Below, piece by piece: positions 46,101 to 58,100 of a stretch of DNA of 64,000 nt (its first letter is position 1; every line of letters begins with the position of its first letter). This DNA comes from Bimastos eiseni (taxonomy: Eukaryota; Annelida; Clitellata; Crassiclitellata; Lumbricidae). The DNA lies in assembly GCA_959347315.1 (NCBI GenBank), contig OY365807.1, positions 10,393,652-10,457,651 of the forward strand, in the 5' to 3' direction. The translations under genes and the position numbers were made by a program. The notes under the pieces are model-generated. The model saw nothing but the letters and a program-made list of their open reading frames with translations, searched no databases and had not been told where the DNA came from.

Positions 46101-49100
46101 GGTTTTTCCGAGTCCTCTGATATTTCGTCCTCTTGTTGAGTCATTGTATCAAAGAGTCGCTTTGCTGCAACAACTCTTTCTTCACCCCTTGAAGTTACTT
46201 ATTGTTTTCTGTCGGTGCCTGGTACTTACTGCTTTATCTTTCTTACCTTGTCCTGTAGCAAGTGCAGCATCTGCCCATCTCTGCTAAAAACTGTGGAAAC
46301 TGTGGAGTTGTTGTGTGTGTGTGCGTGTGTGTGTGTTGACATTTGGAGTTCAAAGTGTATCTTCCTTTGTGTCTGTATGCCTGCATTGTCTTCTGGCATT
46401 TCACCACTTGCAACTTTGATTAAAGTTCGAATTATCCGCAGAATACTTCTTTCTTGCTGTACACATCCTACGTTCTGTTCTTCTTGAAAGCTTCTTTGCA
46501 TTGCTGTTCCTTCCATTTTCTTTGTCTCTTCATAGTTTCCTTCTGATTAATCTTGTGAGTCGGTCAATATTTGGCATAATTATGTAGTTTCTATTGGTTG
46601 CTTGACTCTATGATCTAGCTCTTCATCAACTGTCTACTGGGGTCTTTAGGATTCCTGCAAGTTCATCCAACCACATCGTTGGTTACCGTTTCTTTTTCTA
46701 TGTCTTCTGAGCTATTTTCATTATTGGTCTGTTCTGTAAATTTCTCTCTATCTGTTCTTCATGTTTCTTACTGATATCGTCATCTATCATTCTATCATCT
46801 GCTATCATCTATTTTGTATGTTTCTCTCTATCTCATATTCATATTTCTTTCAGATGTCTTCATCTATCATCTGATGGGTATCCTACTTGATGTTCTGTTT
46901 TGGTCAGATTCACTTCTTTAGTTTCACCTTCATGGTGACTCTTGACAAGGTTGTAATCGGAACCAGTGTTTGCATTAAATAATTGAAAAGTAGTTATTTT
47001 GAGCTCCATCGTTTGTTTATTGCGATGTTAAATAGTTGATCAAGCTACGTGTTTTTCCTTTGGGTGATTTCCAAGGAGTGTGTTAAGGGTCGTATACACC
47101 ACAGAAGTAGTTTCTCCCATCTGTCATTTGTGGCGTTCATTCATGTTTATTAATGATATATGTCCGCTGTCCAGATGTCGCTCTATCTCTGCCAACCTTT
47201 GCAAGGAAATCCCTAGGATGCCGCTAATGTGGTTTCTTGGAATATTGTGAAATATCTGCTGAAGTTGTTCATAAAATGTGATGCTTTCATCTGTAGCTGA
47301 TGATTGATTGTGGTGGAATTCTTTTCTGTGCCATTTTATTTTGCAACTTAGACCTCTGATGTACTTTCTCTGTCGTAGTAATTCTATTACTACCAAGTTT
47401 CATTTTGATATCTTCATCTATCAGCCTTGGGTACCCAAAGTTGCTAAGGTCAATGCTTCTGTGTATCAGAGTCCTGGAACTTGGCAACATCCTTCTGAAA
47501 ATTATTTCATGATGATGATAATAATTATTATTATTACTACTGCTGTTGATGATAATAATTATTTTATAAATTATGTAATTTCTGTGTTATTAAAAGTAAC
47601 ACAATACAACTGCCTTTGATATTGCTCTGATTTCTAAGTTTCCCAGAGCTCAGAAGTGCATATGCCTCGAAGTGCACAGTGACTCCTTGGATGAGGATCG
47701 AACCCGTGCTCTTCATGTTACAGGCCGACCGTTCTGACCAATTGGCCAGTGTGTCTCATATTAACAAATATTAATGTATTCTTGGATGTGGATAGCTACG
47801 TTTACCTAGTTGCTTAGTAACCCAGTTGTTAAAGTGCAAATTAGACGATTAAGGCAACTGTTTGCTTAAGAATGCTTGACTGAGCTGGTTCCTATCATTA
47901 TGTACATAAGAATGTCAAACATAGTGGATTGACTGTAGAGATTAGGTGCTGTGTACGTGCTTTAAGTAAAGTATGGTAATTGTAACCCTGGTAGTGCTAA
48001 TGTGAAGGGTATGGTTACACCGAGAGCTTCCTGAAATAATGCATTTATAAATGTTCATACCTACATACTCATGCTATACATATCTAGTCATACATTCCTA
48101 TGTTCCTGTATACATACTCTGCTGGGTAACCCAGCTTTGTTAAAGTGCAAATTAGATGGTTAAGCCAACTGTTTGTCACGCATGTGTGTATTCTTACATG
48201 CATACTTAGATTATATTTGCTGGGGAAATATATTATGCACTGTAATGAGCCGATCAGTTGTATGAAGTGGCAGTCCAAGAGTTGCTGGAACAATACGATC
48301 TTTTTTCCATACGATCTTTTTTCATATGAAAAACAGTTGGCAGAGCAATCTAAGAAAAGTCTGACCATTTCTTGTGGATCTTTTGTTGACTCTTAAATGC
48401 TCCGTCAAATTGTAGATGGTCCTTGAATCATGGATCATTGCGTTGAACTTGCTGAAGCACAGGTGAACACATCATTCACGGCTTCTGCTGCTGCGACTGC
48501 TGCTGCTGCTGCTGCTGCTGCTGTTGTGCTGCAAGAGTTATGTTATCCCACAAGTGTCTGATTTCAGTCTCTAATTATAAGTGTTGATAAAGGGAGTGGC
48601 AATCAGAAATTCCAGCATAGCTTTGGGGAGTGTCATGGATGAAATGTAAGGTGTCGCCAGGACTGGGCCAGCTGTAGCATTCTAATAAGTGCAATGTCTG
48701 GTCACTGCAGACAATAGTGCAGCCAGTAAGACTGAGCTGGATGCAAGAATGTTGTAGAAAATGGTCTGGAAGCAATGGACACTGATGTGTCTCCAAAACA
48801 TGATGAATTATAGTGATGTCCTGTAACAGGACATCACAGCAGGCATTAATGAAGAAGTTTTCTGGTGGCTAGGCCTACTCCCTGCCTTATGTTAATGTGG
48901 CCATTGATCAGACATAACTGACTTGTAGCAGGCTACACTGAATGCGATTTGACACTAGACTGTTTGCATGTGATTATTCTAGAAACTTTTGTTCCAGCCA
49001 TTGCTATAGACATCGCCAACACTGTTTTTGTTAGGTTTAAAACTTTAGGAACCTTCATCTTATGCTGTTGTTTGTCAAAGGAAATTTTGGAAGTCCTTCA

Positions 49101-52100
49101 AAGCCTATTTCTTAAGTCCAGACCTGCCAAGAAAAGGTTACGATATATGAAATTCTTCAACAGTCCTAATTCCATCCAACTTTCCATACGATTAACTCAT
49201 CTGCAGCAGTCCTGTGGAAATCTTTGGAAACTAATAGAATGGAACTCTTGGATAGAGTTGATCTTCAGATCTCTGAATTATAATTACTTTTGACACACGC
49301 ACTGACCGCTGATATGGTGAAGCATGTTGTTAGGAACTTGTCACACAGAGTGCTGTGTGAATGATATTCTAGCTATATTGCAAATGCTTAGATCTGGATC
49401 ACGTTTCTTTTGCTCTCTTCTTTTACATAGGAAAAATTGTTTATACGTAAGTGGCAGTGACGTTTGCCCTTTTGACTCCCAGGCGAATCTGAGGGCCATG
49501 ATCTTGACCCCCAAACTAGAACTTCGGACCAGTCGGGCAATGACCCAAATTGAGTGGATGATATAGAGTTTAATGACAGTTCATGCCTCACGGCATCAAA
49601 GGCCGTTGACCTTGCTAGGAAAATAATTGTTTTATTTTTAATGGATCAATATTCAATATATAGAAACAACAAAAATCTCAGTGAACTTGTCCTTTTACGC
49701 TTGAGACTCATTTCAGTTCGGCAAGTAAGTTTGTAAGCAAGTAAGAATATTCTTTATTAGACTATCAGCAAATGCACAATAGCTTACAATAGTTATAATA
49801 AATAATAGCATCAATTTTAAACAAAGTCATCAAACATAATGAAGATCTCTTTTCTAAGGTACAAAGGCAGTAGCTCTAGGTTGGATGAGGTCATGTGGCC
49901 TGGATTGTATGTTGTAAGGGTTGATCTTAAGGGGAGGGAGAAGGTCTTGAAGGATGTGACATGGATTCAACAGGACTGAGTGGAAAAGAGCAGCTAAGTG
50001 GCAAGCAAATTTAACAAGACAACGCATTTCAAAATAGTTTTATTGCCATATTGTGAGAGGGTAATAATCTGTCCAACATGGGGCTGGCTTTAATGTGGAC
50101 AGATTTTAAATGGAAACGACATTTCAAAATTATTTTTTAACGTTCTTAGGATGCACAAACATCTAGTATATACATAGACATTTTTATGATTTTGTTAGAA
50201 GTACTCTCAAGTAAGCACTTATGAGTTGGATTGTGAAGAGGCTACTAGTGAATGAGTGAATAAATGAGCTTGATAAATGCTATGAGTAAAAAACAATCTG
50301 TTGGATGGATGACTGGTTCAGCATTCCTCATAGTGTGTGTTACGAAAATATGGCTCCATGAGGGAAAACAATTGTTTCCGGAGGGCATGATGAGAGCTCC
50401 AAGAGAATATTGGATTGATAGTGTTGTTTGAATGTGTTGCTACCATTTGAAATCCAGGGTAAGATAATTTAAGTTGAAATAAACTCTAATCTAATTATTT
50501 TTATGGGTTAAAAGCGTATATACCCAACCACTGTTATGAATTAAACCTATATTAGTCTACTTTCGTATGCAGACGCTATGTTTACCAAAATATGTTTTGG
50601 TTAAGTCAAGGTTGTTTAAGCAATTTTTAGATCAAAGGGGTTCTGTAGTCAAAACAGATGCGGAATCACTAGGATAGATGGAAGGGTGGATGGTCAGATA
50701 GATAGATGGGTGGATGGATGGGTGGATGGATATATAGATAGATAGATACGGCACATCTTTTATTCATGACATGTTCATATCATTAGGGAGACGACTGAGC
50801 AGGTATTTTTGCATATGCTTTGTGGCTGTATAATATCACTGTGAGCATTTATTCACACTAGTGTCTGCTTACACCAGACTCTAAATGATGTTATGAAGTA
50901 ATGTTTGTTGCTAAATATGTTTATATGACTTGGCTCCTGACGAAGTTTGAATGTTCATCATTAAATTTGATCCTGTGCCCAGTGAAGCCAAGGACTTTGA
51001 GTCGTGCTGTTGATTACTAACAAGTGTTTGTTTAGTAGCAGTATAGTTAGCCTTAATCTCCTACATTTGTGATCATGGATTTAATTTGTTTAAAGAACAT
51101 AGACTGAAGCACTGAAGTGTAATGAAAGGTAATTGCTTGAGCATTAGATGCCTCTATCAACGCAAAGTTGATGCATGCTAACCAAATTTATTTCAAACTA
51201 ATTTGAGAAATGTTAGACAATCTAAGTGTTTCAAAATTTTAGAAAAAAATAACATTTGACCAAATTCTATAAGTATTTGCTGTCCATCTCTGTACTAAGT
51301 TAACTCCGCCACTGTTTGCACTCTGACAGTGCCAGTCCCAAGCCTGGATAAAGGAGGAGGGTGATGTTAATCGTTCGTTTGTAATGATCTGTTATCGCAC
51401 AGTGTCGTTAAATTAACCACACATCTGATTTTTTTATGCCTGACAGTCGCTAATCTTATAAGCTTATCTATGGTCTTTGTAAATGCACAGATCGCTTCAT
51501 ATGAAGGTATTGTAATTATTTGTTAATTAATCAGCAGTACAGAACATAAATCAAGTGAAGAACTTATTGAGAAGGATTGGAGAGGAAAAAGCCCAAATGC
51601 ATATAATTAGAGAGAGACAAAGGAAATGGATGATAAGAGACTCCTGCTAAGAATAGTCATCGAAGGAAAAATAGAGGGAGGCGGAGAAGAGGAAAGCCAA
51701 GACAGTTGATGAAACTCATTAGAGCTGAGTTGGCTAGATGCACAGATGGAGCAGAGGTCTAGAAGCAAATTTCTGCCCAAGTGAGGTCATTGGATGTTGA
51801 CAAATGGATATGGAAGACGAGGCTAAACAGCTAGAGGCGTGACGACGTCGGACAGTTGAACCTATAACCTCAGAGGTGGTGATCCGTGTTAAATGCACAA
51901 GACATTAACTGATAGTCTATTAAAATCAAGCCACAATCAGGTCAATATGGCGATTGTGGCTTGCTTTTGTCACTATAGACTTCTCATGAATAGTATTGGT
52001 TCGATTGATGACGTTATTACATGCTATTTTAAAATTTCAATTCGTGATTTGACTTGCAGTAATGCTTTGAGGTAGTACTTCTCTTTAGGTTTTGTGAGGA

Positions 52101-55100
52101 TCAATGTGAGTACACTCAAATATGGCATATATTTGACAAGTAGAACTTTAGGTAATCTCTGTTTCAGCAGATTTAACTGCGATGTTATGTTAACATAGCG
52201 CCACTAAAAATCAGCAGTGTGCTCAATGGACGACTCTGCGTGAACCAAAGAACAAGAGAGTCTACTTAGAAGGTGAGATGAGGGCTAGTGCAGAGCAGGC
52301 ACTGTGGAAGGCAGTTCCAAGCTGAGGGGTAAACATGGGCAAAGCTGTAACAAATTGAAATAAATTATTGTTTACACCAGTGGCTAACATGAAGAAGAGG
52401 AAGGGCAGGCTCTGAAGCAGCCATGGGTATGATGTGTTAGCGACTTCATTATCTCAGCCTCAGCATATCAGGGCGGGTGGCCAAACTTTTCCTCACTATA
52501 TTATCTTCCCACAGACCGTGTACGGTCAGTGTACTCATTAGAGCTGAGTTGACTAGATGCACAGATGGAGCAGAGGTCTTGAAAAAAATTTCTGCCCAAG
52601 TGAGGATTTGAACCAATGATCTCTTGGCACACTGCCCAATGGAATATCCAATTAATGTAATCAATTCACTTTTATGGCTTGCATTTCTGTCCAACAGCAT
52701 TTTAAGATTGTCTAATCAAATAACTATAATACTGAGGAGTCGTTGATGCTCGATGTCTGCCAGTCCCATGATCGACTATGATTATTATGAAACTATTTTC
52801 AAAATTGCAATTCATATTTACAATGCATCTTTCATGTTCGACTGTCATCATGTGGTCAATAATTATTATGAAGCTATTTACATAGGGGTAAATCATTTGA
52901 TCTGTTGATCATGATACACCTTATAAATTATCATGAATCTATTTATATAGAGGCACATCTTTTGATCATAATGCGCTTTCAAATGTCAGTTTAAGTTACA
53001 CGAATGTATTTACAATAGACTAATAAATGTATTAAAGTCATATAACTTCAAGAATTGCTTTGATTAGGATTTTAAATATTGGGGAACAAAACAAAGAGCT
53101 AAGATGGTGGTCAAAAGTCTGTCAATTTAATTACTCTTGCGATGTGTTTTTGTGACTTCCAAACATAGAAATATCAAAGGAAAACATGTTCTTGCTGGGA
53201 ATTTAGAGAAATATTTTGTTATCGTGGACGTGAATAACTAAATATGTAATACGAAAACACAGACTTGAGTTTTGTGTGTAAAATGCTTTGTCTCCACCTA
53301 CTAAAGATTTTGATACTCCGCCGCTACCTGGCTCTCAAGTGCCGCTAGCCGACGCATCTGGCACTCGACCACTGCATGGCACTTGGGCGCTGCCTAATGA
53401 CGTGTCTTGTACTTGCGTCAGATGGTTTAATAATAATAATAATTAGAGAACATGTATGGTGTAAAAATGGCTGCGTTGTTTGCCCAGATGAAAGGAGTCT
53501 TTCAGGGCTAGTTTCAACCACACTGTATAAGTAGCATAGCAACCTTTGGAAGATTTGTCAAGATTTTGTATAATATTCATTTAATGATCTGTTTGTTTGT
53601 TATGAAATTACAACCCTTTACACAGCATAGTTATCTGTTTCTTTATCTAAAGATCTGTGTATTAGGTTTGTTAACTTGGACGTAAATAACTAATTTGTTT
53701 AATTGTTTAGTTATTCTTTTATTAAGACATTTCTTTAGTGATAGTGATCCGTTTCTTCATTTTTTGCTGATGATGTATTTGTCGTTTCGTGTGTAGGCGA
53801 TGTGCAAGAGCAACCGTGGTACGGTCAGCGGATACTTCCTCGCGGGTCGTTACATTACATGGCTTCCTGTAAGTCATTTTTTACAGACATTACGCATGAG
53901 ACAAAACCTCAACATTTATATATAGCATGTTTATTCAATTTAATTCAATGTGTTTTTATTGATCCCGACAGAAGAACATGTAAGCTTAAGTAAAATGCAT
54001 GCATTGATAGTTAACAGGAGTGGGAACAATAGGGAAGAAAAAAAGGACCGATGGTCCCACTAATCGGGCTACCCTTTCTTGGAATACCGTAAGCAGCAGT
54101 TTAACAAGATGATTCAGATTACAAAAACATAAACCATTAACTTAACTAGTTTAAATAGGAGACGGTCAGTGTATACAAGCAAAATTGTGAACACAGGATT
54201 TTTCTATTTTTTATTAAAGTTACAAATACAATTTGAAACACATTTATCAGTTGTAATTTAATTCCATGCATATGGACCGACACACTTAACTGAGAACTTA
54301 GCTAGTTTTGGTTCGGCCATAGACATGGCTATAGTTGTGAGGGGGAGGGTGAAAGGTATAGGAGCCGATGCTGGATATAGGTAAAAAATGAAAAAATGTG
54401 TGATTATATGTATATATTATGTGCATATATATGCATGATTTCGTGTGTGCATATCTAGAGTTTATGTATCTCAATATGTGTAAGTACATCTAAGTATCTA
54501 CATATATCTGGAAGGCATTCCTTGCCAGCTGTGGAGATGTTACAACACTTCATTCAGAACAACATGTACTGCTGTATGGCATTAAGGCAGCTAGGCTGAG
54601 AACCGGAAGGCTACCAGTGACAAATTATGCAAAAAACAGTGGAAAACTCTGAAACACTGAACCAGAAACAATCTCAAAGGTTTGAATCAATGCAAGAGCC
54701 ACCTCAAAGGCTTTAGGCTGATAGAGGACTTTGCAGCACAGCCTTATTAACAGTAACATCAATTAATGAATTTTAGAGAATATAATAAAACTATAAGATT
54801 GATTGGAGAATATACCATTACATAAAGAGTAACAGTACACACGTGCGAGATGCATACATACATGGATACGTACACACATGCACATCATATATATATATAC
54901 AGTCACACTTAAACGCACTATATATATATATATATTTTGCTGCACTGGGGTTGGGTGCGCCTCTAGTATAGTCACCTTGAAGAGGTGCTATATATAGCTC
55001 TTGTGGTGAATGAATTATGGCAGCTGAAGAGTATAATAATAATTCCAATGATCAGTACAAAGCATTCTAGTTAACAAAGAGCAATAATCATTGAGAACCT

Positions 55101-58100
55101 TATACCAGTATCTCTATTAGCACTGAGGAATTATGTAATAACTCTCAGAGAATGATGATTGCTGTTGAAGAGTGTTGTAACATAATTGGCATTCTGGTCT
55201 CTGCTCAAGTGTAGTTTCTAGGGTTTGCAGTATCCAGCTCGGCGGTATGTGCAGGCTGCTTTCATCGGCTGTTAAGCTACATGCATGTACAACTGGTCTA
55301 ACTATGGAACTAACTGCAGCCATAAACTTGAGAATTACTGTTATGTATTTTGTTGGGGCGTCTGTATCGCCTTGAACTCTGCCATTGTCGGGAATAAGCT
55401 TTTTCTTTTTTGGACAGTTCCGTTCCAATAAATCAGTTGATAATTTGAAACTGCTTTTAAAGGCACGTGATATTATTACATTACTGCATAAACTGGTTAG
55501 ATTGGTGTAATTGTTAATCTAGTGTACCTGGGGTATTGACTTTGATAGATCACAATTACTTACCTGACTGGGCATTTGTCTTCTGATATCCAACTTGATT
55601 AAGTTGATTTGAATTAAAATAAATCATGTCTTTATTAGGTCGTACACTCAAATCTAATAAAAGTTTAATCAAATCTTCCAATCACTTCAATAACTTGCAT
55701 TACATTGTGAAATTTTTCACATTGTCTACTCTAATAAAATAATAATAAATCTGATCTAATGGGTCTTTTAACTTATATCTATCATAGATTACATTTTTAG
55801 ATTAAATATGATCTATCTAATGCAAGAGATTCTGCAAACAATGACTGGATATTTTAATGTGTTATAATTAAATCTTATCAGATTACCCTGTAATGTTATA
55901 TAGATGCTTTTGCAAGTTAGTGGAAGGTGGGTGCTATATTAGGTGTGCTGATCAGAGATGATGAAGCTGCACCCGTGCCCAACATGGCACACAGATAAAT
56001 TTGTTTGGTATGGGGAATTTAAATTGTTCCTCAAAATGTTTAACTTGAAAATAAACAATCTAAAAATGTCAAGATACATAATGTGTGCATACATGTAGAC
56101 ATACTTACATACATCCATTCATTTGCCTATTTCTCCTTCCCACGCTAAAATTTGTCTGAACGTAGTAGCTCTTGCAACAAGTAGGATGTCTGACTTTGTG
56201 TAATAGGCCTCATTAGTCAGCTGCATTGGTTAGATTGAGTGTACATCTCACATGCCTCTGCATTCACTTTCCAGTTTGCTTACCAATTTTGCTGTATTCA
56301 ATTGGCAAAGTGTGAGGTTCAAGAGCATAGGTCAGTTTGTCCCTTTGTATTTCACTTGTGCTACATAAATACGAAGGCTATTTCTGGTGATGTGTGGTGT
56401 TGTCATTTTAGATCGGGGCATCACTGTTTGCCAGCAACATCGGAAGTGAGCATTTCATTGGTCTCGCTGGATCGGGTGCTGCTTCGGGCATTGCGGTTGG
56501 AGCCTTCGAACTAAACGTCAGTATAAGAAGTTTAATGAATAGGAGCTACATAAATAGCTTAACTTAATATAACACCTGATATTTATTTATCTCAACTACA
56601 AGTGATACAAGTATGATTCAAATCTAGTGATGAGATGGGGCCAATACGGTAGGAAAACCCTGAAAGGATGCCATTGTCGGGTCACCCTACTGCGAGTAGT
56701 AATATTATTGTGACGGCTAGTATGAAATTGAAAGATGGAGAAAATGATTAGGGATGAACCAATACTCCGTTCGGAACTCGGCTCAGTCCAATTTTCTTAA
56801 TGCTCGGCATTACTCGGACATACAATGAGTCCAAGTATTTATCTTCCCGATTTACTGTTTTGAGAACGAAAAATGGGATTTTTTTTATTTACAGAAGGAC
56901 AATCGATGTAACTAAAAGTACAAATACTGTTGTTTTTATTTACAAAATGTCAATTGACCTAACTAAAAACACAAATACTGTTGCTGTTAGTGTTTATATG
57001 TTACTACTCTCCATTAACTAAGGCAAATCTAAATAATTCATTAAAGTTGTGCAATCTGACAATCTAAACATCAAGAGAATGAGACTTTTTTCAATATTCG
57101 ATCCCCAGACTCATCAAAATTCAACTCGTAAAACTTGGTACTTGGACTCAGCAAAAAATTCAACCTCGGTTCATCCCTAGAAATGATTGTTAACTAGTCA
57201 ACTACATGACAATAAGTTTATATAATTGTGAGTGCACATATAACCTGGAGTGATTTGACAATCATCTGGTCACACATTTCTTTTCTAAATATTCCTAGTC
57301 ATATTCCTTTTCAGGCAACATATCTCCTGTGGTAGGATGATTCAAGCCTCTGGACCAACATATCTAATTGAAAACATTTGTGTATTAGTTCTGTAAACAT
57401 AGATTAATTGTTAGCAGAGGATTGTGAGCTGTATGGATTTATAACAGATAGGGGAGAAGTAGTTACTGAATACAACGGGTAGTAGACTGCGATTATATTT
57501 GTACAGAGTTTGGTAAGTAGTCATCTGCTCAATAGTCAAAATACCCTGGATTTCTTTTCAGTTGGGTCGTGATAAAGCAAGGAAGTGACTGCCATTGATC
57601 ACGTAGACAGCTCTCTTGTGTAAAATACCAAGGCATTTGAATTTCGAGGGATAGTTTCTAGCCCAGATAATATTACAATATGCCAAATAAGGGTGGATCA
57701 TAGTGTGGTATAGGCTTATTCGTTTATTGGGTATTATTAAGTGCATTAGGCCTACTCTAGCCAGTGTTCCCAAATGTTAGCAATTTTAATTGAATTTTAG
57801 TTGATACGTGTGAGTGCTGAGACGTACGCTGTGCTTGTTCTGTCTATCTGGAGTAAGTTGTGCTACTCCCTGAGACACAAAACACTCTTCTCTTTGACTC
57901 TCCTCTGCAAGCACTAGACAATCATTCTGTTGTTGACTTGAGAGCGCTTATGATGAGTTTCTTTAAGTGGCACTCTATAAATCTCCACTCATAATTATGC
58001 TTACCATGGCTACCGCTGTCACTGTCATTAATTATTATGCATTTTTTATTTATTATGAATAGTTTTTTTATATTGTACAATGAGCTACAACTGTGTTTGA

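Larger units (their letters stand above)
40101..53796 (+). other. 13.7-kb first intron of SLC5 gene, repeat-filled
   Basis: Contains the hairpin-unit repeats (40597-41560), (TCTG)n tracts, MITEs (42949-43163, 43940-44348), a broken LINE on the - strand (45640-47510), a SINE (47600-47757), LINE tails, (CTG)9 and an RTE-like fragment. Segment 45340-45720 holds two to three diverged copies of a ccttttgac(c/a)ttgaaa block. No other gene was found on either strand. Confidence 0.75.

Noticed and set aside
47124..47490. 90- and 67-residue - strand frames as a small gene
   Set aside because: They overlap, have no splice context or domain, and fit better as fragments of a decayed LINE.
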